Shown one piece after another: positions 1 through 5,363 of a stretch of 8,324 nucleotides of DNA; the stretch's first letter is position 1; every line of letters begins with the position of its first letter. The stretch is from Chloroflexota bacterium (GTDB lineage: Bacteria > Chloroflexota > Anaerolineae > Promineifilales > Promineifilaceae), in NCBI GenBank assembly GCA_008501785.1, contig QQUD01000277.1, positions 1-8,324 of the forward strand, in the 5' to 3' direction. The translations under genes were made by a program, and so were the position numbers. The notes below the pieces were generated by a model. The model made no database searches. It saw only the letters and a program-made list of their open reading frames with translations, and was not told where the DNA came from.

Positions 1-509
1 GCCCAGAGCAAAATGGCAATCAACGCGCCTAAACTACCTTGTCGCGTCATCTGCACCACAAAAAAGATAGCCCCTCCAAAAAATAGGGTTGGTGACAGCC
101 AGCGCACGATTTCTGTGGATAGCGACTTTGTTTCAAATAGCCCAGCACCAATAAGTGTTGCTATTAATGCGACGCCACATTGCAGAAAGAACACCACCAG
201 AAAACGCTCCAGTGCAATCAATGGTAGCCGTCTTTGCGTGCTGGACAAGATTTCCAGCGATGGTTCGTTATCTGGTGACAACACGAAACCAGCTTGCAGT
301 GCAAAGCATAGTGGAAGTGCGGCTTCAATAATGCGTAGGGGAGGCCAGGAAACTGCCGTTTTACCCACCAACGCCGTCCCAAACCCAATCCCAATCACCG
401 TCGCCGACACCAGCAACAACCACCAACTCCCGCGCTGCAAATCAACCCGCCAACTGATAGGGGAATAATTTATTTTCCATTTCTGAATGTGTCTGATATT
501 TCTCACCAT
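1..509 (-). CDS. Partial ABC-2-like multi-pass membrane protein (3' end beyond left edge)
   Basis: The minus-strand frame starting at the ATG 509-507 stays open to the left edge (about 169 codons, no stop), and the same frame has a stop just upstream at 542-540. The translation starts MVRNIRHIQKWKINY and then has hydrophobic helices at roughly residues 29-48 (WWLLLVSATVIGIGFGTALV), 56-77, 97-125 and 138-169, so it is an integral membrane protein. It is a paralogue of the gene just upstream: LSPDNEPSLEILSS matches YGPANDPALEIELAT there, and LSPTLFFGAIFFVV...GALIAILLW matches LAPMAFLSAFAFFF...GIMLSLILW. The architecture recalls ABC-2-type transporter permeases, whose ATPase could lie beyond the left edge (inference). 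It starts 45 bases after the preceding stop, with no strong Shine-Dalgarno, directly behind a hairpin repeat. The function is unknown. The plus-strand ORF over this region is a shadow. Confidence 0.75.
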   Translation of the reverse strand, partial: MVRNIRHIQKWKINYSPISWRVDLQRGSWWLLLVSATVIGIGFGTALVGKTAVSWPPLRIIEAALPLCFALQAGFVLSPDNEPSLEILSSTQRRLPLIALERFLVVFFLQCGVALIATLIGAGLFETKSLSTEIVRWLSPTLFFGGAIFFVVQMTRQGSLGALIAILLW

Positions 510-522
510 TTTCACTGCTATA

Positions 523-556
523 CGGTGCAGCGCACTTTCCTAAGTGCGTTGCACTT
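523..556. repeat. Palindromic repeat, copy A (GGTGCAGCGCACTT type)
   Basis: GTGCAGCGCACTT (525-537) pairs with AAGTGCGTTGCAC (542-554) over 13 positions with one G-T, loop TCCT. It lies between the two paralogous membrane genes and abuts the TTACCGA heptamers. It is related to the palindrome at 5320-5354. Confidence 0.75.
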
Positions 557-575
557 ACCGATTACCGATCACCCA
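555..575. repeat. Short TTACCGA heptamer array at a gene's 3' end
   Basis: TTACCGA TTACCGA TCACCCA: two perfect heptamers and one degenerate one. They are the same word as the array at 7660-7694 in the opposite orientation. They encode IGNR and the TAA stop of the minus-strand membrane protein. Confidence 0.65.
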
Positions 576-1382
576 CTCCTCACGACCAACTAGCAAAACG
601 GCCGTTCCACCCAGCACAATCGCACTCAGCCATAACCAGGGCTGCCATTGGGCTAACAATAAATTCGGAATAGCGGTAGGTAAACGAAAGAATGCATCGA
701 ATTGGCGCATCGATTGTATGCCCCATAAAATTAGACTGAGCATAATGCCCAGCAGTGGTTCAAAGGAAATCAGGCTGAAGAAGAAGGCAAAGGCTGAGAG
801 AAAGGCCATGGGTGCTAACCATGTGTTGATTAGCGGCCACAATGAAATTTGGCTGTGTAATCCGGCCAGCAAAATGCTGCCAGCAATGCCCAGACCCAGA
901 TCGATGCCAAACAAAACCGCCATCCGTGCTAACAAGAGCATTCGAGGGGAAACGGCCGTTGCCAACTCAATCTCCAGCGCCGGATCATTCGCCGGACCAT
1001 ACAAAAATGTGACACCAACCGCTGCCACCATCGGTGCAATCAGCACAAACGGCAGTGCCTGTAAATCAGTCGCCAGAGTCACCAGCACCCCCAACGCCAT
1101 CACGAACGCCGATCCCAACCAGATTTCGGTTCGAACCACCCGCATCTGCGCCCGCAGCAACCAGTACACCCACTGCACTTTCGCCATCCACAAATTTCCG
1201 CCCGTTGGAAAAACCTGCAGCATCTCATTTTCCAATGCTGCCAAAAGTTGTGCGGTGTCCTTTTCGGTAGGCTGGGGTGCAGGCAGCTCTCTGAGCATGG
1301 CAGCAACAGGGAAAAGAGAATCAGCCGCTTCCATTGACCCTAAATCTTCCACTAATTTTTTTTGCAGGTCTTTGTTATTCAT
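555..1382 (-). CDS. Six-helix membrane protein with soluble N-terminus, ABC-2-like or anti-sigma-like
   Basis: This 275-residue protein has a soluble, acidic-amphipathic N-terminus (about residues 1-75, including LRELPAPQPTEKDTAQLLAAL). Hydrophobic segments follow near 86-104, 110-128, 148-175, 183-203, 207-223 and 247-265. The Pro-rich N-terminal stretch followed by membrane helices, immediately downstream of an ECF sigma gene, resembles membrane-anchored sigma regulators, but I see no zinc-finger HxxxCxxC motif. The membrane part resembles ABC-2 permeases and is paralogous to the next gene. The start codon overlaps the end of the ancestral sigma reading frame as ATGA (1382-1379), which implies translational coupling. 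The last codons (IGNR, stop) are made by a TCGGTAA heptamer repeat. Two AACGGCCGTT palindromes lie inside and encode TAV. A regulator or a transporter subunit are both possible. Confidence 0.8.
   Translation of the reverse strand: MNNKDLQKKLVEDLGSMEAADSLFPVAAMLRELPAPQPTEKDTAQLLAALENEMLQVFPTGGNLWMAKVQWVYWLLRAQMRVVRTEIWLGSAFVMALGVLVTLATDLQALPFVLIAPMVAAVGVTFLYGPANDPALEIELATAVSPRMLLLARMAVLFGIDLGLGIAGSILLAGLHSQISLWPLINTWLAPMAFLSAFAFFFSLISFEPLLGIMLSLILWGIQSMRQFDAFFRLPTAIPNLLLAQWQPWLWLSAIVLGGTAVLLVGREEWVIGNR
597..606. repeat. AACGGCCGTT palindrome, exact
   Basis: Exact copy inside the membrane protein gene, read as the TAV of GGTAVLLV. Confidence 0.9.
951..960. repeat. AACGGCCGTT palindrome, exact
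   Basis: Exact copy inside the membrane protein gene, read as the TAV of ELATAVSPR; it is extended by GGGA on the left. Confidence 0.9.
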
Positions 1383-1426
1383 GGCTCATCTTTTCCTTTA
1401 GCGCTTTCAACCCCAAACTCACGTAT
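1379..1426 (-). other. Frame-shifted remnant of the sigma factor C-terminal tail
   Basis: In the frame one base off the sigma gene, the codons read IREFGVESAKGKDEP and then TGA at 1381-1379. This resembles the tail that follows the last helix of ECF sigma region 4. Its stop overlaps the next ATG as ATGA, the spacing expected for the original, intact sigma gene. It is not proposed as a gene of its own. Confidence 0.5.
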
Positions 1427-1832
1427 CCACTCCCACATCACAACCCACCCACAGATCAAGCTGTTCATCTGGCAAATTGTGAGCACGTTGCGTATCAGCC
1501 TGTTTAAAATGGTCGCGCAGTAAATTGTGGGCGATTGTGTAGAGATAGGGGCGAAACGGCCGTTTCGGTTCATATCGGTTTGCCGACCGCAGCAGCCGTA
1601 AAAAAGTCTCCTGTACCAAATCTTCAGCTAAAGGCTGATTGCCGTGGCACATGCGAAACAAAAAACGCAGCAGCGGCGCATGATATCGTTCCACCAGCAT
1701 CGCCAAATCGCGCTGGCTACCTTGCTGCACACCGCGCATCAACAATTCATCTGACAAAGCGGGTACATATTGCCCCACTGGTGCAGGTTTCGACAAGATT
1801 TCCCATCCTGAAAGCACAGTTTCTCTGACCAT
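1419..1832 (-). CDS. ECF-type sigma factor lacking region 4 (truncated)
   Basis: A 137-residue protein with a clear sigma-70 region 2. LSDELLMRGVQQGSQRDLAM (about 27-45) precedes ERYHAPLLRFLFRMCHGN. AEDLVQETFLRLLRS (69-83) is the core-binding region 2.2, and PYLYTIAHNLLRDHFKQ (95-111) is the -10-recognising region 2.4. ECF sigmas are normally about 170-200 residues with a helix-turn-helix region 4. Here the frame stops after DLWVGCDVGVDT and no region 4 is encoded in any frame before the next gene. A remnant in another frame (IREFGVESAKGKDEP, stop at 1379) looks like the original C-terminal tail, so an internal deletion is likely. The upstream sequence is AAAGGG a few bases before the ATG. 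Its own promoter may be ECF-type (1844-1868). It may be non-functional, or a region-2-only protein. Confidence 0.8.
   Translation of the reverse strand: MVRETVLSGWEILSKPAPVGQYVPALSDELLMRGVQQGSQRDLAMLVERYHAPLLRFLFRMCHGNQPLAEDLVQETFLRLLRSANRYEPKRPFRPYLYTIAHNLLRDHFKQADTQRAHNLPDEQLDLWVGCDVGVDT
1555..1564. repeat. AACGGCCGTT palindrome, exact
   Basis: Exact copy within the sigma gene, read in another frame as the RP of PKRPFRPY, just before region 2.4. The perfect symmetry extends to CGAAACGGCCGTTTCG. Confidence 0.9.
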
Positions 1833-1843
1833 TCTACCCTTTC

Positions 1844-1868
1844 TACGAGCAAGTTGGCAGAAGGTTCA
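1844..1868 (-). promoter_or_regulatory. Possible ECF-type (autoregulated) promoter
   Basis: On the minus strand TGAACC (1868-1863) is followed after 15 bases by CGTA (1847-1844). This resembles the TGAAAC-N16-CGTA pattern known for extracytoplasmic sigma factors such as Bacillus SigW. The start site would lie only a few bases before the sigma ATG, so the message would be nearly leaderless. The call is motif-based only. Confidence 0.35.
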
Positions 1869-1908
1869 CGAATTTGTCTAGGTAGGGATGAGAAAAGAGG
1901 AAATATCA

Positions 1909-1959
1909 AAGATTACGCCGATTACACAGATTTTTCATTTGTGAAATCGGCGTAATCTT
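1909..1959. repeat. Large inverted repeat (15-bp perfect arms)
   Basis: AAGATTACGCCGATT (1909-1923) is perfectly complementary to AATCGGCGTAATCTT (1945-1959). After one mismatch, CACA/TGTG (1925-1928/1940-1943) extends the stem around an 11-base loop. It lies 10 bases beyond the ddaH stop and about 75 bases upstream of the sigma gene. A terminator role is possible, but there is no clean U-run after the stem on either strand. It looks more like a dispersed palindromic element. Confidence 0.75.
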
Positions 1960-1969
1960 GATTATTATT

Positions 1970-2731
1970 TTAAAATCGTAGGGAAAGGCAGCTCAACCCA
2001 CCATCAAGCTTGCGAAATTCAGATACATCGACGCTGAGGGTTGGGTAGCCAGCATTTTCGATAGTTTGTTTTGTTTTAGGATAGCCTGCTGGAACGATAA
2101 CCGTGCCGTTGACCCAAATGCAGTTGGCGGCATAGCTTTCAGCATCATCAACTTTCAGGATGTTATATTGTTGAAAATCTGGCGTTTGCAAAAATTCACC
2201 ATGCGCCAGCAAATTGTTGTTTTCCAGATACACAACGCCCGTTTTTAAATGCAGCACTTCTTTTAACGGCACAACCGAACCAGTCAGCCCATATTTGTTC
2301 AGAATCTCGATCACTTGATCTGCGCCTGCTTGATTGGTGCGTTCCGACAGTCCAACATAAAAGTGAGACCCCACCATCATGATGTCGCCACCTTCAACCG
2401 TGCCGGGTGCTTCGATTTGGGCAACATTGTCATAAAACTGACCAACAACCTCTGCCACACGGCCGATTTCACCCTGACGGCTCAATGCCCCTGGATTGGT
2501 GATGATGGCACAGTGCGGCGTCAGCAGTGCCGTGTCTTCAACAAATGTGGCATCAGGATACGTCTCATCTGCCTCAAGCACGGTTACATCCATGCCGCAT
2601 TGTGCTAATGCAGTGATATAGTTTTTATGCTGTTTAAGTGCCAGTTCGTAAATAGGTTTGCCTAAACTTGCGGATGTGATGCCGTGAATCATGCTTTTGC
2701 TTGGGGTGCGGGTAATGGCTTTTGTGAACAT
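1970..2731 (-). CDS. ddaH: Dimethylarginine dimethylaminohydrolase (DDAH)
   Basis: Predicted to hydrolyse N-omega-methylated arginines to citrulline plus methylamines (EC 3.5.3.18), a cytosolic pentein-fold enzyme. With the start at 2731 the protein has 253 residues, matching the roughly 254 of Pseudomonas DDAH. The family residues fall at almost the same positions: D60, E65 and D66 (DATFVEDTA), R85, the catalytic E113 in TVEGGD, H161 in HLKTG, and the nucleophile C248 near the C-terminus in GGLSCLSLRF. The start is fixed by a Shine-Dalgarno AGAGG (2743-2739) seven bases before the ATG; the in-frame ATG at 2755 lies upstream of that site. It follows nadD by 43 bases on the same strand and may be cotranscribed. 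Relatives include arginine deiminases and amidinotransferases, but the length and residue spacing favour DDAH. Confidence 0.88.
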   Translation of the reverse strand: MFTKAITRTPSKSMIHGITSASLGKPIYELALKQHKNYITALAQCGMDVTVLEADETYPDATFVEDTALLTPHCAIITNPGALSRQGEIGRVAEVVGQFYDNVAQIEAPGTVEGGDIMMVGSHFYVGLSERTNQAGADQVIEILNKYGLTGSVVPLKEVLHLKTGVVYLENNNLLAHGEFLQTPDFQQYNILKVDDAESYAANCIWVNGTVIVPAGYPKTKQTIENAGYPTLSVDVSEFRKLDGGLSCLSLRF

Positions 2732-2744
2732 AGCTTGTCCTCTA

Positions 2745-2776
2745 AGAAATCGCATTTTTCTGAAAATACGATTTCT
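2745..2776. repeat. Hairpin between nadD and ddaH
   Basis: AGAAATCG (2745-2752) pairs with CGATTTCT (2769-2776), and TTTT/AAAA pairs inside it around a CTG loop. It overlaps the nadD stop codon and ends just before the ddaH Shine-Dalgarno. No U-run follows it in the transcript, so it is more likely an intercistronic processing or translation-modulating hairpin than a terminator. Confidence 0.45.
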
Positions 2777-3389
2777 ATGTGTAAAGTTTATTTTCCCGAA
2801 TGTAATGCAAAACGGCCGTTTTCACCAAAATCTGCAACGATCTACCTTGTTTCGCCCAATTTCGAATCGCCGTACTCGAAATATCAACGGTGGGGCCGTC
2901 TAGCCAATCAGTAGCGCTGAGAACACCGGGAACGGCCGTTTCCAACACATCCCAATCAAAAACCACACCAGGCCGATCCAACACCGCTAACCGGCATTGC
3001 GTAATAAGTTGACAAGGCGAGTTCCAGGTAGGCAAATCGCGTAATGAATCTGCACCAATAATTAACCAAAACTCTGTATCTTGATGTGTTTGACGGAGGG
3101 TGTGCAATAAAGAATTCGTGGTATGGGGTGGATCGCGGTCAATATCGCTCTGGTTTAGGGAAAAATCAGGGGTGGCTTGGATTGAAAGTTGCGTCATTTG
3201 GAGGCGGTGGGAAACGGCCGTAATCCCCCTTCCTTCCTTGTGTGGTGGCTCACCCACCGGCAAAAACCACACCTCATCCAAACCAAGCTGGTCCCGCGCC
3301 GTCTCCCCCAGCCACAAATGCCCAATATGCGGTGGATCAAACGTTCCCCCCAACAATCCAATCCGCCTAATCACCCCACTCCAATTCAT
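2775..3389 (-). CDS. nadD: Nicotinate-nucleotide adenylyltransferase
   Basis: Transfers AMP from ATP to nicotinate mononucleotide to give deamido-NAD (EC 2.7.7.18), the penultimate step of NAD synthesis, in the cytosol. The protein (204 residues from the ATG at 3389) carries the nucleotidyltransferase signature GLLGGTFDPPHIGHL (11-25, with the HIGH-type H21 and H24), then LPVGEPPHKEG (43-53), IIGADSLRDLPTW (110-122) and the C-terminal ISSTAIRNWAKQG (170-182) that contacts ATP. Its length agrees with the family (about 190-215). The start overlaps the last 23 bases of obg; a TTG at 3416 in the same frame is possible but would add nine residues before the usual start. Three palindromes (2811, 2931, 3213) each encode TAV, including LVKTAVLHYI near the C-terminus. 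Obg-nadD adjacency is common in bacteria. Confidence 0.93.
   Translation of the reverse strand: MNWSGVIRRIGLLGGTFDPPHIGHLWLGETARDQLGLDEVWFLPVGEPPHKEGRGITAVSHRLQMTQLSIQATPDFSLNQSDIDRDPPHTTNSLLHTLRQTHQDTEFWLIIGADSLRDLPTWNSPCQLITQCRLAVLDRPGVVFDWDVLETAVPGVLSATDWLDGPTVDISSTAIRNWAKQGRSLQILVKTAVLHYIRENKLYT
2811..2820. repeat. AACGGCCGTT palindrome, exact
   Basis: Exact copy near the 3' end of nadD, read as the TAV of LVKTAVLHY. Confidence 0.9.
2931..2940. repeat. AACGGCCGTT palindrome, exact
   Basis: Exact copy in nadD, read as the TAV of VLETAVPGV. The flanks GGG and TCC extend the partial symmetry. Confidence 0.9.
3213..3222. repeat. AACGGCCGTA, near-exact palindrome copy
   Basis: A one-base variant in nadD, read as the TAV of GITAVSHR, flanked by GGGA and TCCC. 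Confidence 0.85.
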
Positions 3390-4629
3390 GTTCGCCAATG
3401 TAAACAATATCACCAACGTCTACACCAGCTTCATCTAAAGCCTTTGAAATCCCCATCACTTCCAAAATCTTTTGGAAACGGAGCAGCGTATCATCAAATT
3501 CAAAATAAGTCATTGCGGCAATACGCTCAATATTTTGGCCGCTAACACGCCACCCTTCAGCTTCTTCTTTAATGGTAAAGCCTTCATCAATTTTCGGTTG
3601 AATCACAACTTCTTCCACACTGTGACGCATCGTGGGGTCTGGTGCCTCATCCAACATTTGTTTTACTTTGAACAGCATGTCGCGGGTGCCTGCACCCGTA
3701 GCTGCTGAAATCGACATGAAGGGATAGCCCGCCTTTTTGATTTCTTCTTCGATGAGTGGTTCCCAGGCGACTGCGTCTGGCAAGTCCATTTTGTTGAGCA
3801 CCACCAGTTGCGGCCGTTTTTCCAACGCCAAGTCATACACCGCCAATTCCTGGTTAATCATCTTCCAATCTTCCAGCGGCTCTTTGCCAGATCCATCTAG
3901 TAAATGAATCAACACCTTCGTGCGTTCCACATGCCGTAAAAATTCATGACCCAGCCCGATGCCTTCCGCCGCCCCTTCGATTAATCCAGGGATGTCAGCT
4001 AAAACCATCGTTTCAAACCCATCCAGATTTACCACGCCCAGATTAGGTTGTAATGTCGTGAATGGATAATTGGCAATTTTAGGTTTAGCTGCACTGACAA
4101 TAGATAGTAGCGTCGATTTACCAGCATTGGGAACGCCAACCACACCCACATCAGCAATCAACTTTAATTCGAGCGACAGCCACAGCTCAGTGCCTGGTTC
4201 GCCACGTTCAGCAATGCGCGGAGCCTGGTTAACACTGTTGGCAAAATGAATATTGCCACGCCCGCCACGTCCGCCACGCAAAAGTGTCACTTCTTGGCCG
4301 ACTTCAGTTAAATCGGCCAACAATTCTTCCGTTTCAGAATTGCGAACAATGGTTCCTGGTGGCACTTCAATATGCAGGGGTTTGCCTTGCGCACCAGTGC
4401 GTTTCTTTGTGTTGCCGTGTTTGCCGTGATCGGCACGATAATGCACCTGTTTATGAAATCGAAACAGGCTGTTTAAGTGGCGATTTACAGTAATGATAAT
4501 GTCACCACCTTTGCCGCCATCGCCGCCGCTAGGCCCACCCAACGACACAAATTTTTCTCGGCGAAAGCCAATCATGCCATCGCCACCATTGCCACTACGG
4601 GCGTAAATTTTTGCTCTATCGTAAAACAT
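3367..4629 (-). CDS. obg: Obg family GTPase, 50S ribosome assembly
   Basis: An essential GTP-binding protein that associates with the large ribosomal subunit and acts in its maturation and in stress responses. The 420 residues show the full three-domain layout. The glycine-rich Obg fold covers about 1-158 (RSGNGGDGMIGFRREKF, GGPSGGDGGKGG, RGGRGG). The G domain follows, with P-loop GVPNAGKST (165-173), switch I YPFTTLQPN (188-196), DIPG (212-215), NKMD (279-282) and SAATGAG (308-314). The C-terminal OCT domain spans about 345-420 and ends in an acidic GEHELEWGD. The start is preceded by AGGAAAC directly before the ATG, and 13 bases upstream lies an 18-bp hairpin. It sits between the DUF177 gene and nadD, with which it overlaps. 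One palindrome (3809) encodes the RP of EKRPQLVVLNKMD next to the G4 motif. Confidence 0.97.
   Translation of the reverse strand: MFYDRAKIYARSGNGGDGMIGFRREKFVSLGGPSGGDGGKGGDIIITVNRHLNSLFRFHKQVHYRADHGKHGNTKKRTGAQGKPLHIEVPPGTIVRNSETEELLADLTEVGQEVTLLRGGRGGRGNIHFANSVNQAPRIAERGEPGTELWLSLELKLIADVGVVGVPNAGKSTLLSIVSAAKPKIANYPFTTLQPNLGVVNLDGFETMVLADIPGLIEGAAEGIGLGHEFLRHVERTKVLIHLLDGSGKEPLEDWKMINQELAVYDLALEKRPQLVVLNKMDLPDAVAWEPLIEEEIKKAGYPFMSISAATGAGTRDMLFKVKQMLDEAPDPTMRHSVEEVVIQPKIDEGFTIKEEAEGWRVSGQNIERIAAMTYFEFDDTLLRFQKILEVMGISKALDEAGVDVGDIVYIGEHELEWGD
3809..3818. repeat. TGCGGCCGTT, variant palindrome copy
   Basis: A core variant (CGGCCGTT intact) in obg, read as the RP of EKRPQLVV. Confidence 0.75.
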
Positions 4630-4642
4630 GTTTCCTGCTGTA

Positions 4643-4689
4643 GCCGGTCTCCAGACCGTGACTCACGGTGGCACGGCCTGGAGACCGGC
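4643..4689. repeat. 18-bp hairpin in the DUF177-obg intergenic leader
   Basis: GCCGGTCTCCAGACCGTG (4643-4660) pairs with CACGGCCTGGAGACCGGC (4672-4689), with an 11-base loop. The single mismatch becomes a G-U wobble in the minus-strand transcript, so the obg mRNA would form a complete 18-bp stem. A smaller alternative stem, ACCGTG/CACGGT (4655-4660/4664-4669), competes with it. No U-run follows, so a simple terminator is unlikely. It is either a dispersed palindromic repeat or a regulatory structure for obg. Confidence 0.8.
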
Positions 4690-4704
4690 CACCGCGTCTT
4701 GTGT

Positions 4705-5220
4705 TTAATCTTCTAATAGCTGTTTTAACGCAGCTAATCTTGGGTCGATGTCATCTGTTTCGCAATCACAACTACTATGATTCAGGTTCTGTCCACATTC
4801 AACACAAAGCCCTTGACAGTCTGATTTGCAAATTGGCTGCATCGGCACTTCCAATAAACTCAGTTCCCTTACCAGCGGTGACAGGTCGAGAAATCCATCT
4901 TCGCCAATGATGTATTCTCCAGCCGGTGCTGATTCTGGGGGATAATAAAATAGGTCATCAATGTTTAATTGAATTGGTAAATTTATCTCATCCAGGCAGC
5001 GTACACATTCAATTTCAATTTTTGTGTTCAACGTTCCGGAGAGGTAAATGCCTTCTGAGGTGCGCGATGCTCCAAATTTGCCTTCCAACGGGGTCAACGT
5101 CACATCTTCGGATACCCGAATTGTTGGATACCCCAGCTCCATTTCCCGAAAGGTTCCTAATGTGGCTTCTAACATGAAGCCAAAGTTGAAGCGTAAGCGC
5201 GAATGGTTTTGGTTACTCAT
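4705..5220 (-). CDS. DUF177 / YceD family protein (23S rRNA / ribosome biogenesis)
   Basis: This 171-residue protein matches the DUF177 (YceD) family, linked to 23S rRNA accumulation and usually encoded beside ribosomal protein genes. Seen directly: a central CVRCLDEI (72-79) with the family's CxRC pair, then a C-terminal cysteine cluster C131, C135, C139, C142, C151, C153 in PICKSDCQGLCVECGQNLN and HSSCDCE. This is typical of the bacterial members and suggests metal binding (inference). The start at 5220 is chosen because a perfect AGGAGGT (5235-5229) lies eight bases upstream; a longer frame to 5271 would swallow this site and the promoter start point. rpmF, the usual downstream partner, is absent and obg follows instead. 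Confidence 0.9.
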   Translation of the reverse strand: MSNQNHSRLRFNFGFMLEATLGTFREMELGYPTIRVSEDVTLTPLEGKFGASRTSEGIYLSGTLNTKIEIECVRCLDEINLPIQLNIDDLFYYPPESAPAGEYIIGEDGFLDLSPLVRELSLLEVPMQPICKSDCQGLCVECGQNLNHSSCDCETDDIDPRLAALKQLLED

Positions 5221-5228
5221 TGTTAAGT

Positions 5229-5235
5229 ACCTCCT
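5229..5235 (-). promoter_or_regulatory. Perfect Shine-Dalgarno of the DUF177 gene
   Basis: The minus strand reads AGGAGGT, eight bases before the ATG at 5220. It decides the start against the longer in-frame alternative. Confidence 0.85.
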
Positions 5236-5257
5236 TGGCGAAGGATTTAGATGGGGG

Positions 5258-5286
5258 AGTATAACATACACAGCAGCAAACGTGAA
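5258..5286 (-). promoter_or_regulatory. Sigma-70-type promoter of the DUF177-obg-nadD operon
   Basis: On the minus strand TTCACG (5286-5281) is separated by exactly 17 bases from TATACT (5263-5258). TGT directly before the -10 forms an extended -10 (TGnTATACT). The predicted start near 5251 gives a leader of about 30 bases that contains the AGGAGGT site. This is the best promoter in the window. Confidence 0.65.
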
Positions 5287-5319
5287 AAGTTAAGAACGGG
5301 TTCTCATGAATTGTTATTT

Positions 5320-5354
5320 CAGGTGCATCGCACTTCGGAAGTGCATCGCACCTG
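5320..5354. repeat. Palindromic repeat, copy B (GGTGCATCGCACTT type)
   Basis: CAGGTGC (5320-5326) pairs with GCACCTG (5348-5354), then a 3x3 internal loop (ATC/ATC), then GCACTT/AAGTGC around CGG. The same design and wording (GGTGCA, GCGCACTT, AAGTGCG, TGCAC) occurs at 523-556. It sits in the divergent promoter region upstream of rdgB. Confidence 0.75.
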
Positions 5355-5363
5355 TTCTTGATG

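Noticed and set aside
13..468. Plus-strand open frame of 151 codons
   Set aside because: Its product is low-complexity, rich in Ser/Thr/Asn/Pro and without any domain. The opposite strand is open over the whole region and encodes a hydrophobic protein paralogous to its neighbour, so this is an antisense shadow.
544..1401. Plus-strand open frame of 285 codons, longer than the minus-strand gene beneath it
   Set aside because: The product is Ser/Asn/Lys-rich without recognisable structure. The minus frame gives clean transmembrane helices, an ATGA overlap with its neighbour and a paralogue.
1379..1573. Minus-strand 64-codon frame overlapping the sigma gene
   Set aside because: It starts inside the sigma coding region in another frame. 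Only its last 15 or so codons look meaningful, as a remnant tail.
1909..1959. Rho-independent terminator for ddaH
   Set aside because: The stem is strong, but the bases after it on the minus strand (TGATATTTCCTC) are not a U-run, so I list it only as an inverted repeat.
2746..2755. Upstream ATG start of ddaH at 2755
   Set aside because: The AGAGG ribosome-binding site lies between 2755 and the ATG at 2731, and DDAH family length fits the later start.
3390..3416. TTG start of nadD at 3416
   Set aside because: It would add nine residues not seen in the family and a longer overlap with obg; the ATG at 3389 fits better, although its Shine-Dalgarno is weak.
4643..4689. Intrinsic terminator or known riboswitch before obg
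   Set aside because: There is no U-run, and nothing beyond a simple stem that matches a riboswitch class I can recognise.
5221..5271. Longer start of the DUF177 protein at 5271
   Set aside because: The extension covers the promoter -10 and a perfect AGGAGGT that clearly serves the ATG at 5220.
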